Shown here piece by piece: positions 8,513 to 17,884 of a DNA stretch of 64,000 bases. The notes below the pieces were generated by a model. That model was given only the letters and a program-made list of their open reading frames with translations, was not told where the DNA came from and made no database searches. Position numbers and translations under genes: made by a program. This DNA comes from Noviherbaspirillum autotrophicum (GTDB taxonomy: Bacteria > Pseudomonadota > Gammaproteobacteria > Burkholderiales > Burkholderiaceae_D). Each line of letters opens with the position of its first letter. The first letter of the stretch is position 1. The stretch spans positions 2,463,195 through 2,527,194 of the forward strand of contig NZ_JWJG01000028.1 of the NCBI RefSeq assembly GCF_000818395.1. Reading direction: 5' to 3'.

Positions 8513-8751
8513 CTGTTTTAGGGGGCGAGTTCGAACCGGATGGTGTGCCGGGCGAGGGGCAAGCTACGCTGCGGTGTGCATCGATGCAAGCGGTTTGCAA
8601 GACAGTGCCACGCGACTCCGGTTTGAACCCTCTGCGCAGTACCTTGAACGGGCCGCCTGCGGTGTTGCGGCTTCTTGCCATAGCACTGCCACGACGCGTC
8701 GCCAGGCCTTGCATTCGACCTGTTCAAGGGGCCGCGCGACCCCTAAAACAG
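8513..8751. ncRNA. Candidate structured RNA or small inverted-repeat element between hemN and the cco locus
   Basis: No gene is credible here, but the segment has strong nested pairing. The outer stem is CTGTTTTAGGGG (8513-8524) with CCCCTAAAACAG (8740-8751), 12 bp perfect. The first inner stem is GTTCGAACCGGA (8529-8540) with TCCGGTTTGAAC (8617-8628), 12 bp with one G-U. The second is CCTTGAAC (8642-8649) with GTTCAAGG (8722-8729). The 12-bp palindrome TGCATCGATGCA is at 8577-8588. Together they form a multibranch fold of about 240 nt. It could be a regulatory RNA, a processing element, or a MITE-like repeat; I see no target-site duplication. I do not recognise the family. Confidence 0.45.
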
Positions 8752-8769
8752 ATCAATACAGGCTCTAAC

Positions 8770-9555
8770 GTGACCGATTTGCATCTTATTTCCGTTTTTC
8801 TAATTGGCTTGCTGGGCGGAGTGCACTGTGTAGGCATGTGCGGCGGAATCGTTGGAGCGCTGTCGGTCGCTTCGCGCAGCAAGCAGCCGTTTCCGGTTCC
8901 GGTAGTTTCCGCCGCGCCAGCTCTGCCGCAATCGGCAGTCGTCGACAACGCATTGCGCGTCGTGGCTTATAACGGCGGGCGTATCGCAAGTTACATGATC
9001 GCCGGTGCGATTGCCGGCGGTCTTGCGCAGGGTGCGCGCACCCTGTCTTTCGTTTCCTCCCTGCAGATCGGTGGCTACTGGGCTGCAAACCTGATGCTGG
9101 TGGCGCTCGGGCTGTATCTGATGGATGTCTGGCGCGGCCTGGCGCGTGTCGAAGCCGTGGGGCAGGTCGTATGGCGGCGCGTGCAACCGCTGATCAGGCA
9201 TTTCCTTCCGATGGACAGCGTGCCGAAGGCATTCGCGCTGGGCGGGCTGTGGGGGTGGGTACCCTGCGGCATGGTGTACAGCGTATTGTTGACCGCGATG
9301 TTGAGCGGCTCGGCGGCATCCGGCGCGGCGGTGATGTTCGCCTTCGGGCTCGGAACCTTGCCGGTATTGCTGACCATGGGATTGCTCGGCACTCGCCTTC
9401 AGGCATGGACGCGCCAGCGTCGGGTGCGAATCGCGAGCGGCCTGCTCGTGCTTGCCTTCGGGCTGCTCGGTTTGGCGCGCGCTGCCAACGGCGTGTCGCT
9501 TGGCTGGCTCGATACGTTTTGCGTGACACCGGCAGCGCACCAGGGAGGGCATTGA
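8770..9555 (+). CDS. TauE/SafE-type membrane protein adjacent to ccoI
   Basis: 261 residues and about six membrane segments. The N-terminus VTDLHLISVFLIGLLGGVHCVGMCGG carries the conserved HCVGMCGG turn of the TauE/SafE-like (DsbD/CcdA-related) proteins often found next to ccoI and ccoS. A second conserved turn is GWVPCGMVYSVL. The GTG start at 8770 was chosen because upstream codons run through the structured element. The stop overlaps the ccoI start (TGATG), so the two are translationally coupled. A role in metal or thiol handling for oxidase assembly is inferred from context. Confidence 0.82.
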   Translation: MTDLHLISVFLIGLLGGVHCVGMCGGIVGALSVASRSKQPFPVPVVSAAPALPQSAVVDNALRVVAYNGGRIASYMIAGAIAGGLAQGARTLSFVSSLQIGGYWAANLMLVALGLYLMDVWRGLARVEAVGQVVWRRVQPLIRHFLPMDSVPKAFALGGLWGWVPCGMVYSVLLTAMLSGSAASGAAVMFAFGLGTLPVLLTMGLLGTRLQAWTRQRRVRIASGLLVLAFGLLGLARAANGVSLGWLDTFCVTPAAHQGGH

Positions 9556-12098
9556 TGGCTGCCGTGTCGTCCGGTGTGTCGCGCATTGATGCTGCCGCAG
9601 CTGATTCCTCTGTTGCCGCAGCCGGCTGCTTCCATTGCGGATTGCCGGTGCCCTCGGATGCCACCTGGCAGGTGGTGATCGAAGGTGCGGCGCGACCGAT
9701 GTGCTGTCCGGGGTGCGCCGCCGTGGCACAAACAATCGTCGACAATGGCCTTGCCGACTACTATTCCTCGCGCAGCGGTTTTGCGCCGACAGCCGATCAG
9801 AAATCGCTGGTTCCCCCTGAACTTCGCCTGTACGACGCTCCGGAAGCCGTCGAACGTTTCGTCGAACGTGCCGATGACGCGCAGGACAGCTGCGACGCGG
9901 TCTTTTCCGTCGACGGCATTCGTTGCGCAGCTTGCGTATGGCTGATCGAGCGGCGCCTGTGCGGCGTTCCCGGCATAGAGCATGCCAATCTCAATGTGGC
10001 AACCGAACGCCTGCAGGTGCGCTGGGACAGGCAGCGCTGCAAGCCGAGCGACATCCTGAAAGCGGTGCGCGAACTCGGCTATGTCGCATACCCGTTTGAT
10101 CCGATCCGGCACGGCGAGCAGTTGCAGCGCCAAAGCAAGCGGCTGTTCCGCCAACTGTTCATCGCCGGCCTGTCGATGATGCAGGTGATGATGTACGCGG
10201 TGCCGGCCTATCTTGCCGCCGACGGCACGATGGAGGCGGACATGGCAAGCCTGATGCGCTGGGCCAGCCTGTGGCTGACGGTGCCGGCCGTTTTCTATTC
10301 AGCGATGCCATTCTTCAAAGGCGCCTGGTCGAACCTGAAGGCACGTGCGCTCGGCATGGATGTGCCGGTGGCGCTCGGTATTGCGGCGGCATTCGGCGGC
10401 AGCGTGGTTGCCACAATCCACGGCCAGGACGAAGTCTATTTCGACTCCGTCACGATGTTCATTTTCCTGCTTTTGTGCAGCCGTTATCTGGAACTTGTCG
10501 CAAGGCGCAAGGCGGCTTCAGCCCTGGAAAAGCTGCAGCGCGCCTTGCCTGCATCGGCCGCCCGACTGACCTCTTATCCCGCCAGTCGCGATACCGAGAT
10601 CGTGCCTGCCGGCCAGTTGGTCGAAGGCGATCTGCTACTGGTCAAGCCGGGTGAGGCGATCGCGGCTGACGGCGTGATTGTCGAAGGCTCGACAGCGGTG
10701 GACTTGTCGCTGCTGACCGGTGAAAGCGAACCGGTGCGGCGAACCGTCGGCGAGACCGTTCCGGGCGGATCGGTCAATGCAACACAAGCCATCGTGGTGG
10801 AAGTGGCCAAGCCGGTGCGCGAGAGTACATTGTCAACGCTCGTCAAGCTGATCGAACGCGCAGGGCAGGGCAAGCCGCAACTGGCGCTATGGGCTGACAA
10901 GGTAGCGGCATGGTTTGTCGGGGCATTGCTGGTGTTCGCACTTGTCATTTTTGGCATTTGGTACTGGGTTGATCCGTCCCGCGCATGGCCGATCGCGATT
11001 GCGGTGCTGGTCGTGTCCTGCCCGTGTGCATTGTCGCTGGCCATGCCGAGTGCACTGGCGGCAGCGACGGACAGGCTGGTGCGCCAGGGGGTGCTGGTGG
11101 TGCAGCCGCATGTGCTGGAAACCCTGCATCGCGCCACCCATGTCATTTTTGACAAGACCGGGACGCTTACCTTAGGAAAACCAGCACTGCGGCATGTCGA
11201 AACGGCAGGCACTGCACCGAGCGCCTGGTGTCTTCAAGCGGCGGCGGCCCTGGAGGCGTCGAATGCGCATCCGCTCGGCGCGGCTATCGTCGAGGCGGCT
11301 GCCCGTTTGGGGGAACGTCCGGCGGCGCGCGAGGTGGAATACACCGCCGGCCAGGGGCTGGAAGGCATCGTCGAGGGTATGCGCCTACGTCTCGGGCGTG
11401 CCGCCTTTGTCTCGGGCATCACCCGCTCCCCAATTGCTGAACATGACGACAGCAGCGTAACTGCTGTCTATCTCGGTGGCGAACATGGTTTGCTGGCCCG
11501 TTTTGAGCTGGCGGACGCCGTGCGCTCCGACGCGCGCGAGGTGGTCGATTATTTCAAGGCCTGCGGCAAGCATGTCATCCTGCTCAGCGGCGACCAGCGG
11601 AGCGTGACGCAAGCCGTCGCCGCCGAGCTTGGCATTCCGGTCGCGCACGGCGAATTCCTCCCGGAGCAAAAGCTCGATTTCGTGCGGCGCCTACAGGCCG
11701 ATGGGGCGGTGGTCACGATGGTCGGCGATGGCATCAACGACGCTGCCGTGCTGCGCGCCGCAGATGTCTCGTTTGCAATGGGGAGCGGCGCGGCGCTGGC
11801 GCAGGCCCACGCGGATACCGTGCTGCTGTCGGGGCGCCTGTCGTCCGTGCGCGAGGCAGCGCAGACCGCTACCCGGACCATGCAGGTGATACGGCAGAAC
11901 CTTGCATGGGCTACGCTCTATAACGCACTTGCCATTCCTGCCGCTGCGCTTGGCCTGCTCACGCCCTGGCTGTCGGGGATAGGCATGTCGCTCAGTTCTG
12001 CGCTGGTGGTGGTGAATGCACTGCGCCTACGCCGCATTCCCAAAGACCCGCATGGCTCGTCCACGGTACAGGCGCAGTCGCGCCGGCAAGCGGCATAA
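9555..12098 (+). CDS. ccoI: Copper-transporting P1B-type ATPase for cbb3 oxidase assembly
   Basis: 847 residues. An N-terminal cysteine-rich region (CFHCGLPVP, MCCPGCAAV) is followed by an HMA-type domain with IRCAACVWL, six or more membrane helices, the transmembrane CPC motif (489-491), phosphorylated D533 in DKTGTLTL, and GDGIND near the C-terminus. This layout is the FixI/CcoI (CtpA/CopA2) type, which exports copper for insertion into the cbb3 CuB site rather than for detoxification. It overlaps the TauE-like gene and precedes ccoS by 17 bp. Confidence 0.95.
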   Translation: MAAVSSGVSRIDAAAADSSVAAAGCFHCGLPVPSDATWQVVIEGAARPMCCPGCAAVAQTIVDNGLADYYSSRSGFAPTADQKSLVPPELRLYDAPEAVERFVERADDAQDSCDAVFSVDGIRCAACVWLIERRLCGVPGIEHANLNVATERLQVRWDRQRCKPSDILKAVRELGYVAYPFDPIRHGEQLQRQSKRLFRQLFIAGLSMMQVMMYAVPAYLAADGTMEADMASLMRWASLWLTVPAVFYSAMPFFKGAWSNLKARALGMDVPVALGIAAAFGGSVVATIHGQDEVYFDSVTMFIFLLLCSRYLELVARRKAASALEKLQRALPASAARLTSYPASRDTEIVPAGQLVEGDLLLVKPGEAIAADGVIVEGSTAVDLSLLTGESEPVRRTVGETVPGGSVNATQAIVVEVAKPVRESTLSTLVKLIERAGQGKPQLALWADKVAAWFVGALLVFALVIFGIWYWVDPSRAWPIAIAVLVVSCPCALSLAMPSALAAATDRLVRQGVLVVQPHVLETLHRATHVIFDKTGTLTLGKPALRHVETAGTAPSAWCLQAAAALEASNAHPLGAAIVEAAARLGERPAAREVEYTAGQGLEGIVEGMRLRLGRAAFVSGITRSPIAEHDDSSVTAVYLGGEHGLLARFELADAVRSDAREVVDYFKACGKHVILLSGDQRSVTQAVAAELGIPVAHGEFLPEQKLDFVRRLQADGAVVTMVGDGINDAAVLRAADVSFAMGSGAALAQAHADTVLLSGRLSSVREAAQTATRTMQVIRQNLAWATLYNALAIPAAALGLLTPWLSGIGMSLSSALVVVNALRLRRIPKDPHGSSTVQAQSRRQAA

Positions 12099-12115
12099 CC
12101 ATACGGATTGACATC

Positions 12116-12349
12116 ATGGAAGCTCTTTACATCCTTGTACCTCTCAGCGTTGTGCTGGTATTCGTTGCGATCTGGGTATTTCTCAGCATGTCCGACGGAG
12201 GCCAGTTCGACGACATGGTGGGGCCGGCCATGCGCGTGGTGCTTGACGATGATCAGGCCGGCGAGGACGCTCCTGAGGCGGGAAAAGCGCATGGCGGGAG
12301 CGATGCCAAAGGCGCAACGCACAAGCACAATACCGATTCTCTAAATTGA
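12116..12349 (+). CDS. ccoS: cbb3 oxidase maturation protein CcoS
   Basis: 77-residue protein with one N-terminal membrane helix (about 4-24) followed by the conserved GGQFDDMVGPA typical of CcoS/FixS. The C-terminal tail is charged and low in complexity. CcoS is needed to insert cofactors into the catalytic subunit. It follows ccoI in the same operon. Confidence 0.93.
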   Translation: MEALYILVPLSVVLVFVAIWVFLSMSDGGQFDDMVGPAMRVVLDDDQAGEDAPEAGKAHGGSDAKGATHKHNTDSLN

Positions 12350-12376
12350 GAAAACCAGAGTAAATCACTCGGTTTT

Positions 12377-12405
12377 TTGATTCGGATCAATTTGACTCAA
12401 ATCAA
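12377..12405. promoter_or_regulatory. Two tandem FNR boxes before ccoN
   Basis: TTGATTCGGATCAA (12377-12390) and TTGACTCAAATCAA (12392-12405) both match the FNR consensus and are 15 bp apart centre to centre. The downstream box has a -10-like TACCCT at 12428-12433 (start near 12440). The upstream box would place a start near 12425. Overlapping sites on one face region suggest dual or competitive occupancy. Confidence 0.85.
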
Positions 12406-12468
12406 AGTTTTTGAGTACCCAAAACCGTACCCTCCCCACATCGTATTACCAACCCTGGGAGATCGTAC

Positions 12469-13893
12469 GTGGATACAGCACTCAACTACAACTACAAGGT
12501 CGTTAAGCAGTTCACGATCGCTACTGTAGTGTGGGGCGTGGTGGGTATGCTGGTCGGCGTTTTTATCGCCGCACAGCTTGCCTGGCCTGCCCTGAATTTC
12601 GACATACCTTGGCTCACCTATGGACGCTTGCGTCCTTTGCATACCAATGCGGTGATTTTTGCGTTCGGCGGATGCGCGCTGTTCGCCACGTCTTACTACG
12701 TCGTTCAGCGTACCTGCCAGGTACGCCTGTTCTCCGACGCGCTGGCTGCCTTCACCTTCTGGGGCTGGCAGCTCGTTATCGTGGCAGCAGCAATTACGCT
12801 GCCGCTCGGTATGACCACCGGCAAGGAATACGCCGAACTGGAGTGGCCGATCGACATCCTGATCGCGCTGGTCTGGGTGGCGTACGCGATGGTTTTCTTC
12901 GGCACGCTCATCAAGCGCAAGGTGCCGCATATCTACGTCGCGAACTGGTTCTATGGCGGCTTCATCCTCGCCGTGGCCCTGCTGCACATCGTCAATAGCG
13001 CCGAAATGCCGGCGTCGCTCACCAAGTCCTACTCGGCATACGCTGGCGTGCAGGACGCGATGGTGCAATGGTGGTATGGACATAATGCGGTCGGCTTCTT
13101 CCTGACCGCGGGCTTCCTCGGCATGATGTACTACTTCATCCCGAAGCAGGCCGAAAAGCCGGTTTACTCCTACCGCCTGTCGATCGTGCACTTCTGGGCA
13201 CTGATCTTCACCTACATGTGGGCGGGCCCCCACCATCTGCATTACACCGCGCTGCCGGACTGGACCCAGTCGATTGGCATGGTGTTCTCGCTGATTCTGC
13301 TCGCACCGTCCTGGGGCGGCATGATTAACGGCATGATGACCCTGTCCGGCGCATGGAACAAGCTGCGCACCGACCCGATCCTGAAGTTCCTGATCGTGTC
13401 GCTGTCCTTCTACGGCATGTCGACCTTCGAAGGCCCGATGATGTCCATCAAGACCGTCAACGCGCTGTCGCACTACACCGACTGGACCGTCGGCCACGTG
13501 CATGCAGGCGCTCTTGGCTGGGTCGGCTTCATCACCATGGGTTCGATCTACTACCTGCTGCCCCGCCTGTCCGGCAAGACCGAAATGTGGAGCAAGCGCC
13601 TGATCGAAGTCCACTTCTGGGTGGCGACTATCGGCATCGTGTTGTACATCGCATCGATGTGGATTGCCGGCGTGATGCAAGGCCTGATGTGGCGCGCAGT
13701 TAATGCTGACGGCACGCTGACCTATACCTTCGTGGAAGCTGTGAAAGCAACGTTCCCGTACTACGTGATCCGTTTCACCGGCGGCCTGCTTTACCTGAGC
13801 GGCATGGTGCTGATGGCTTACAACGCGGTGATGACGCTGCGCGATGCAAAACCGGTGAATGCTCGCATCCCGGCAGTTGCGGCCCACGCTTGA
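12469..13893 (+). CDS. ccoN: cbb3-type cytochrome c oxidase subunit I (CcoN)
   Basis: 474 residues with about 12 membrane helices. Haem and CuB histidines are visible in [30 protein letters not shown] and [13 protein letters not shown]. This is the catalytic subunit, reducing oxygen to water with high affinity. The start is GTG at 12469, preceded by GGGAG. It opens the ccoNOQP-G-H operon under the tandem FNR boxes. Confidence 0.97.
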   Translation: MDTALNYNYKVVKQFTIATVVWGVVGMLVGVFIAAQLAWPALNFDIPWLTYGRLRPLHTNAVIFAFGGCALFATSYYVVQRTCQVRLFSDALAAFTFWGWQLVIVAAAITLPLGMTTGKEYAELEWPIDILIALVWVAYAMVFFGTLIKRKVPHIYVANWFYGGFILAVALLHIVNSAEMPASLTKSYSAYAGVQDAMVQWWYGHNAVGFFLTAGFLGMMYYFIPKQAEKPVYSYRLSIVHFWALIFTYMWAGPHHLHYTALPDWTQSIGMVFSLILLAPSWGGMINGMMTLSGAWNKLRTDPILKFLIVSLSFYGMSTFEGPMMSIKTVNALSHYTDWTVGHVHAGALGWVGFITMGSIYYLLPRLSGKTEMWSKRLIEVHFWVATIGIVLYIASMWIAGVMQGLMWRAVNADGTLTYTFVEAVKATFPYYVIRFTGGLLYLSGMVLMAYNAVMTLRDAKPVNARIPAVAAHA

Positions 13894-13909
13894 GAATGAG
13901 GAGTTACGA

Positions 13910-14521
13910 ATGAAATTCAAACATGAATGGATTGAGAAGAGCCCAATCCTGTTGCTCGTGCTGGTGTTGATCGTGGTGAGCTTCGGCGGCCTGGTCGAGA
14001 TCGTTCCGCTGTTCTTCCAGAAGTCGACTACCGAGCCGGTAGCCGGTCTGCAACCGTACTCGCCGCTGCGACTGGCCGGCCGCGACATCTACCTGCGCGA
14101 AGGCTGCTACAACTGCCACTCGCAGATGATCCGTCCGTTCCGTGCCGAGACCGAGCGCTACGGTCACTATTCGGTGGCTGGCGAGTTCGTCTATGACCAT
14201 CCGTTCCAGTGGGGCTCCAAGCGCACCGGTCCGGATCTGGCCCGTGTCGGCGGCCGTTATAGCGACGAGTGGCACCGCACCCACTTGAACAATCCGCGCG
14301 ACGTGGTTCCCGAGTCGAACATGCCGGGCTATCCTTGGCTGGCAAAGACCAAGCTCGTTCCGGATGAGATCGCGCCGAAGATGCGCGCGCTCAAGCGGTT
14401 GGGCGTGCCGTATACCGACCAGGAAATTGCCGAGGCGCCGAAGTCGCTGGCCGACAAGACCGAGCAGGATGCGTTGGTCGCCTACCTGCAAGGCATGGGA
14501 ACCCTGATCAAGGCGAGGTAA
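13910..14521 (+). CDS. ccoO: cbb3-type cytochrome c oxidase subunit II (CcoO)
   Basis: 203 residues. An N-terminal membrane anchor (about 12-35) is followed by a single c-type haem site C66-YN-C69-H70 ([13 protein letters not shown]) and a likely axial Met in SNMPGYPWL. This mono-haem subunit feeds electrons to CcoN. The ATG at 13910 follows ATGAGGAG, and the gene lies 16 bp after ccoN. Confidence 0.97.
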   Translation: MKFKHEWIEKSPILLLVLVLIVVSFGGLVEIVPLFFQKSTTEPVAGLQPYSPLRLAGRDIYLREGCYNCHSQMIRPFRAETERYGHYSVAGEFVYDHPFQWGSKRTGPDLARVGGRYSDEWHRTHLNNPRDVVPESNMPGYPWLAKTKLVPDEIAPKMRALKRLGVPYTDQEIAEAPKSLADKTEQDALVAYLQGMGTLIKAR

Positions 14522-14523
14522 TC

Positions 14524-14706
14524 ATGGCTTTCGAACAAATGATCACGGATTCGCGCATCCTCTTTACGGTGGTGAGCTTCCTGACCTTCATCGGGATCAT
14601 CCTGTGGGCCTACAGTGCGCATCGCCGCGCAGATTTCGAAGCGGCAGCCAACCTGCCATTCGCCGACGAATTCGACACGCAAGTTGCGGAGAAACAACAT
14701 GTCTGA
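14524..14706 (+). CDS. ccoQ: cbb3-type oxidase small subunit CcoQ/FixQ
   Basis: 60 residues, one membrane helix (about 12-30, ILFTVVSFLTFIGIILWAY) and a short cytoplasmic tail containing LPFADE, typical of CcoQ. It stabilises the oxidase complex. It starts 2 bp after ccoO and overlaps the start of ccoP by 8 bp. Confidence 0.93.
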   Translation: MAFEQMITDSRILFTVVSFLTFIGIILWAYSAHRRADFEAAANLPFADEFDTQVAEKQHV

Positions 14707-15631
14707 TTTTACAAATAGCTTTTGGAGCATCTACATTACGCTCCTGACCCTGCTTGGTATCGCCGGCTGCGCGATCCTGCTCTGGGCCCAGTCCAAGGCC
14801 AAGGTCGAGGTGGGACCCGACGGCAAGGTAACGCAAACGACCGGTCACAGCTGGGACGAGTCCCTGCAAGAACTGGATACGCCGATGCCGCGCTGGTGGA
14901 TGTGGCTGTTCTACATCACCATCGTGTTCGGCCTCGCTTACCTGTTCCTGTATCCGGGCCTGGGCACGTATGCAGGCAAGCTGGGCTGGAAGTCGACCGG
15001 CGCGTACCAGGAAGAGCTGAAAAAGGCGGATGCTGAATTCGGCCCGATCTTCGCGAAGTACCAGCAGCAGGATCTGAAGGCGGTAGCCGCCGATCCGCAG
15101 GCGCATGCCATCGGCGAACGTCTGTTCCTGACCTACTGCGCTCAGTGCCACGGCTCTGACGCACGCGGCAACAAGGGCTTCCCGAACCTGACCGACAAGG
15201 ACTGGCTGCACGGCGGCGAGCCGGACGTCATCAAGACCACCATCATGAATGGTCGTCACGGCATGATGCCTTCGATGGCGGCAGCGATCGGCGGCGACAA
15301 GGAAGTTGAAAACGTCGCGCAGTACGTCCTGAGCCTGTCGAACTCGGCGCATGATCCGATCAAGGCTGCCTTTGGCAAGGAGAAGTTCGGTGCCTGTGCC
15401 GCATGCCACGGTGCAGATGGCCACGGCAACCAGGCCATCGGTGCGCCTAACCTGTCCGACAAGATCTGGCTGTACGGCGGCAGCGCCGACACCATCATGG
15501 AAACCATTCGCAAGGGACGTGACAACACCATGCCCGCGTTCAAGGATTTCCTGGGTGAGGCGAAGGTGCACCTGCTGGCCGCATATGTGTGGAGCCTGTC
15601 TAACGACACCGGTTCTGTCGCACAGAAGTAA
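14699..15631 (+). CDS. ccoP: cbb3-type cytochrome c oxidase subunit III (CcoP), di-haem
   Basis: 310 residues. Two N-terminal membrane segments (about 9-30 and 68-90) are followed by two cytochrome c domains with haem motifs CAQCH (147-151) and CAACH (233-237). The ATG at 14699 lies inside the end of ccoQ and follows GCGGAG. CcoP receives electrons from soluble or membrane cytochromes c. Confidence 0.97.
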   Translation: MSDFTNSFWSIYITLLTLLGIAGCAILLWAQSKAKVEVGPDGKVTQTTGHSWDESLQELDTPMPRWWMWLFYITIVFGLAYLFLYPGLGTYAGKLGWKSTGAYQEELKKADAEFGPIFAKYQQQDLKAVAADPQAHAIGERLFLTYCAQCHGSDARGNKGFPNLTDKDWLHGGEPDVIKTTIMNGRHGMMPSMAAAIGGDKEVENVAQYVLSLSNSAHDPIKAAFGKEKFGACAACHGADGHGNQAIGAPNLSDKIWLYGGSADTIMETIRKGRDNTMPAFKDFLGEAKVHLLAAYVWSLSNDTGSVAQK

Positions 15632-15663
15632 GGGCGCCTGACAGTAGCAAAGGAAGCAGTCGC

Positions 15664-15720
15664 GGGCCGCACAAAGTCCCGCCGCCGCACGTGATACGAT
15701 ACGCGCGGCAAGTGCGGCCC
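15664..15720 (+). other. Stem-loop between ccoP and ccoG
   Basis: GGGCCGCAC (15664-15672) pairs with GTGCGGCCC (15712-15720). An inner GCCGC/GCGGC pair (15681-15685 with 15705-15709) extends the structure. There is no T-run, so it is more likely an mRNA stability or processing structure, or a partial attenuator separating oxidase from assembly genes. Confidence 0.5.
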
Positions 15721-15775
15721 CGGCTGCTTAATTACTTGGCATAAAGCCCTATTAATCAAACGTTGTGAGTCTGTA

Positions 15776-17170
15776 ATGAGTGAGGCTGCTCCAAAAGTAT
15801 CGGTAATCAAGATGTACGCCGCTCGCGAGGAAATCTATCCGCGCGAGGCCAAGGGCTTGTATGCCAATTGGCGCTGGGTGTGCGTGTGGCTGACCCAGCT
15901 GGTGTTTTACGGATTTCCGTGGCTTTCCTGGAATGGCCGCCAAGCAGTTCTGTTCGACCTTGGCGCGCGCAAGTTCTATATCTTCGGCGTGGTGCTGTGG
16001 CCGCAGGACTTTATCTACCTGGCGCTGCTGCTGATCATCTGCGCGTATGCGCTCTTTCTCTTTACTGCCGTCGCCGGCCGACTGTGGTGCGGCTTCTCCT
16101 GCCCGCAGACGGTGTATACCGAAATCTTCATGTGGGTCGAGCGCAAGATCGAGGGAACGCGCAGCGCCCGCATGCGGCTGGACAAGCAACCATGGACTGC
16201 CGAGAAGGTCGCCAAGAAATCGGCGAAGCATCTGGTCTGGGGCGTAATCGCGCTGTGGACCGGCTTTACCTTCGTCGGCTATTTCACCCCGATCCACGAA
16301 CTCGTCGGCGAGGTGAAAACCCTCGGCATGGGGCCATGGGAATGGTTCTGGATCCTGTTTTACGGCTTTGCGACCTACGGCAACGCCGGTTGGATGCGCG
16401 AGCAGGTGTGCAAGTACATGTGCCCATATGCGCGCTTTCAGAGCTCGATGTTCGACAAGGACACGCTGACTGTCACGTATGACAAGGAACGCGGCGACCC
16501 GCGCGGCGCACGTAGCAAGTCGGCTGCCAAATCGAACCTGGGCGACTGCATCGACTGCTCGATGTGCGTGCAGGTTTGCCCGACCGGCATCGATATCCGC
16601 GACGGCCTGCAGTACGACTGCATTGGTTGCGCCGCCTGCGTCGACGCCTGCGACTCGGTGATGGACAAGGTTGGCTCGCCGCGCGGCCTGATCCGCTATA
16701 CAACAGAAAATGCACTGAAAAACCATCTGACGCCGCAGCAGATCCGACGCCGCGCGATGCGCCCGCGTGTGCTGATCTACACGGCCATCCTGGTGCTGAT
16801 CGTGGCAGGATTCTTGGGCTCGCTGCTGACGCGCACCCCGCTCAAGCTGGATGTGATCCGCGATCGCGGCGCTATGGGACGCGAGGTTGAGGACGGCATG
16901 ATCGAGAACGTGTATCGCCTGCAGATCATGAACACGGACGAATTCCCGCACAAGTACAAGATCAAGGTGTCCGGCATCGAATCCATTGCGCTGGCTGGCG
17001 CTGAAGAGGTCGAGTTGCCGGCCACCGGCTCGCGTGCAGTGCCGGTGCGCGTAAGAATCTCCCACGGCAAGGGGCAGCCCGGCTCGAACAAAATCATGTT
17101 CGAAGTAGAGTCGACTGACGGTTCGGATGTGGAAGTGAAGGAAAAGGCGGTATTTTTCGTGCCGCGTTAA
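15776..17170 (+). CDS. ccoG: Cytochrome c oxidase accessory protein CcoG (RdxA/FixG), polyferredoxin
   Basis: 464 residues. Several membrane helices are followed by cysteine clusters CGFSCPQ, CKYMCPYARFQ, CIDCSMCVQVCP and CIGCAACVDACD, which fit two 4Fe-4S clusters, and a C-terminal periplasmic Ig-like domain. CcoG acts as a copper reductase or electron-transfer factor in cbb3 maturation. It lies 144 bp after ccoP, across a stem-loop. Confidence 0.95.
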   Translation: MSEAAPKVSVIKMYAAREEIYPREAKGLYANWRWVCVWLTQLVFYGFPWLSWNGRQAVLFDLGARKFYIFGVVLWPQDFIYLALLLIICAYALFLFTAVAGRLWCGFSCPQTVYTEIFMWVERKIEGTRSARMRLDKQPWTAEKVAKKSAKHLVWGVIALWTGFTFVGYFTPIHELVGEVKTLGMGPWEWFWILFYGFATYGNAGWMREQVCKYMCPYARFQSSMFDKDTLTVTYDKERGDPRGARSKSAAKSNLGDCIDCSMCVQVCPTGIDIRDGLQYDCIGCAACVDACDSVMDKVGSPRGLIRYTTENALKNHLTPQQIRRRAMRPRVLIYTAILVLIVAGFLGSLLTRTPLKLDVIRDRGAMGREVEDGMIENVYRLQIMNTDEFPHKYKIKVSGIESIALAGAEEVELPATGSRAVPVRVRISHGKGQPGSNKIMFEVESTDGSDVEVKEKAVFFVPR

Positions 17171-17186
17171 ACGCAAGGAGATTGTG

Positions 17187-17726
17187 ATGCAAAGTGCTAA
17201 TCCGACTTTGAAGGCCGACGACGGTACGCCCTGGTATGCGAACCGCTGGCCATGGTTCCTGATGCTGGGGCCGTTCCTGGTGGTCGTGGCGGGCTGCTTC
17301 ACCGCCTGGCTCGCGGTCACGCGCTCCGATGCGCTGGTGGTCGATGACTACTATAAGCAGGGCAAGGCTATCAACCAGGACTTGCGCCGTGACCGCGTGG
17401 CGGCAGATTTGCAGCTGAACGTTAATGTGCGTTTCGATCCGGCAGCTGGAAAGCTGATTGGACACATCGATAGCCCGCATCGTCCAGTCGCCGGCAAGCT
17501 CGCCATCCGCCTGGTGCACTCGACCTTGCCGGAAAAGGATATCGTGCGCGAGGTGCAGCCAGACAGCCAGGGGAATTTCGCGGTTGACTTGGCTTTTCTG
17601 GAGCAGGCCCATTGGCAAGTGCAGGTGGAAGATCAGGCGCGCGACTGGCGCCTGACTGGTGCTTGGTCCTGGCCGAAACAGCGCGATGTCGTGTTAAGGC
17701 CAGACCTTGCGCCTGCCGAAGGCTGA
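17187..17726 (+). CDS. ccoH: CcoH/FixH family assembly protein
   Basis: 179 residues. A single N-terminal membrane helix (about 23-45, WFLMLGPFLVVVAGCFTAWLAV) is followed by VVDDYYKQGKAINQDLRRD, the FixH hallmark, and a periplasmic beta domain. CcoH binds the cbb3 oxidase and is needed for its assembly. The ATG at 17187 has an ideal spacing to AAGGAG; a GTG three bases upstream is less likely. Confidence 0.9.
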   Translation: MQSANPTLKADDGTPWYANRWPWFLMLGPFLVVVAGCFTAWLAVTRSDALVVDDYYKQGKAINQDLRRDRVAADLQLNVNVRFDPAAGKLIGHIDSPHRPVAGKLAIRLVHSTLPEKDIVREVQPDSQGNFAVDLAFLEQAHWQVQVEDQARDWRLTGAWSWPKQRDVVLRPDLAPAEG

Positions 17727-17884
17727 TCGTTGTCTTGCCGCGTGCAGATCTGCTTGAAATCGAATATCGTATCAGGGCGTGTTCTCGATTATTAAAATCA
17801 ATTCTCAATAACGAGAAGCGAGGCGCGAGGATGTTGGACTGATATGGCTTTATCTAAAGAAAAAGCCGAAAGGAGGGTGGGTTG

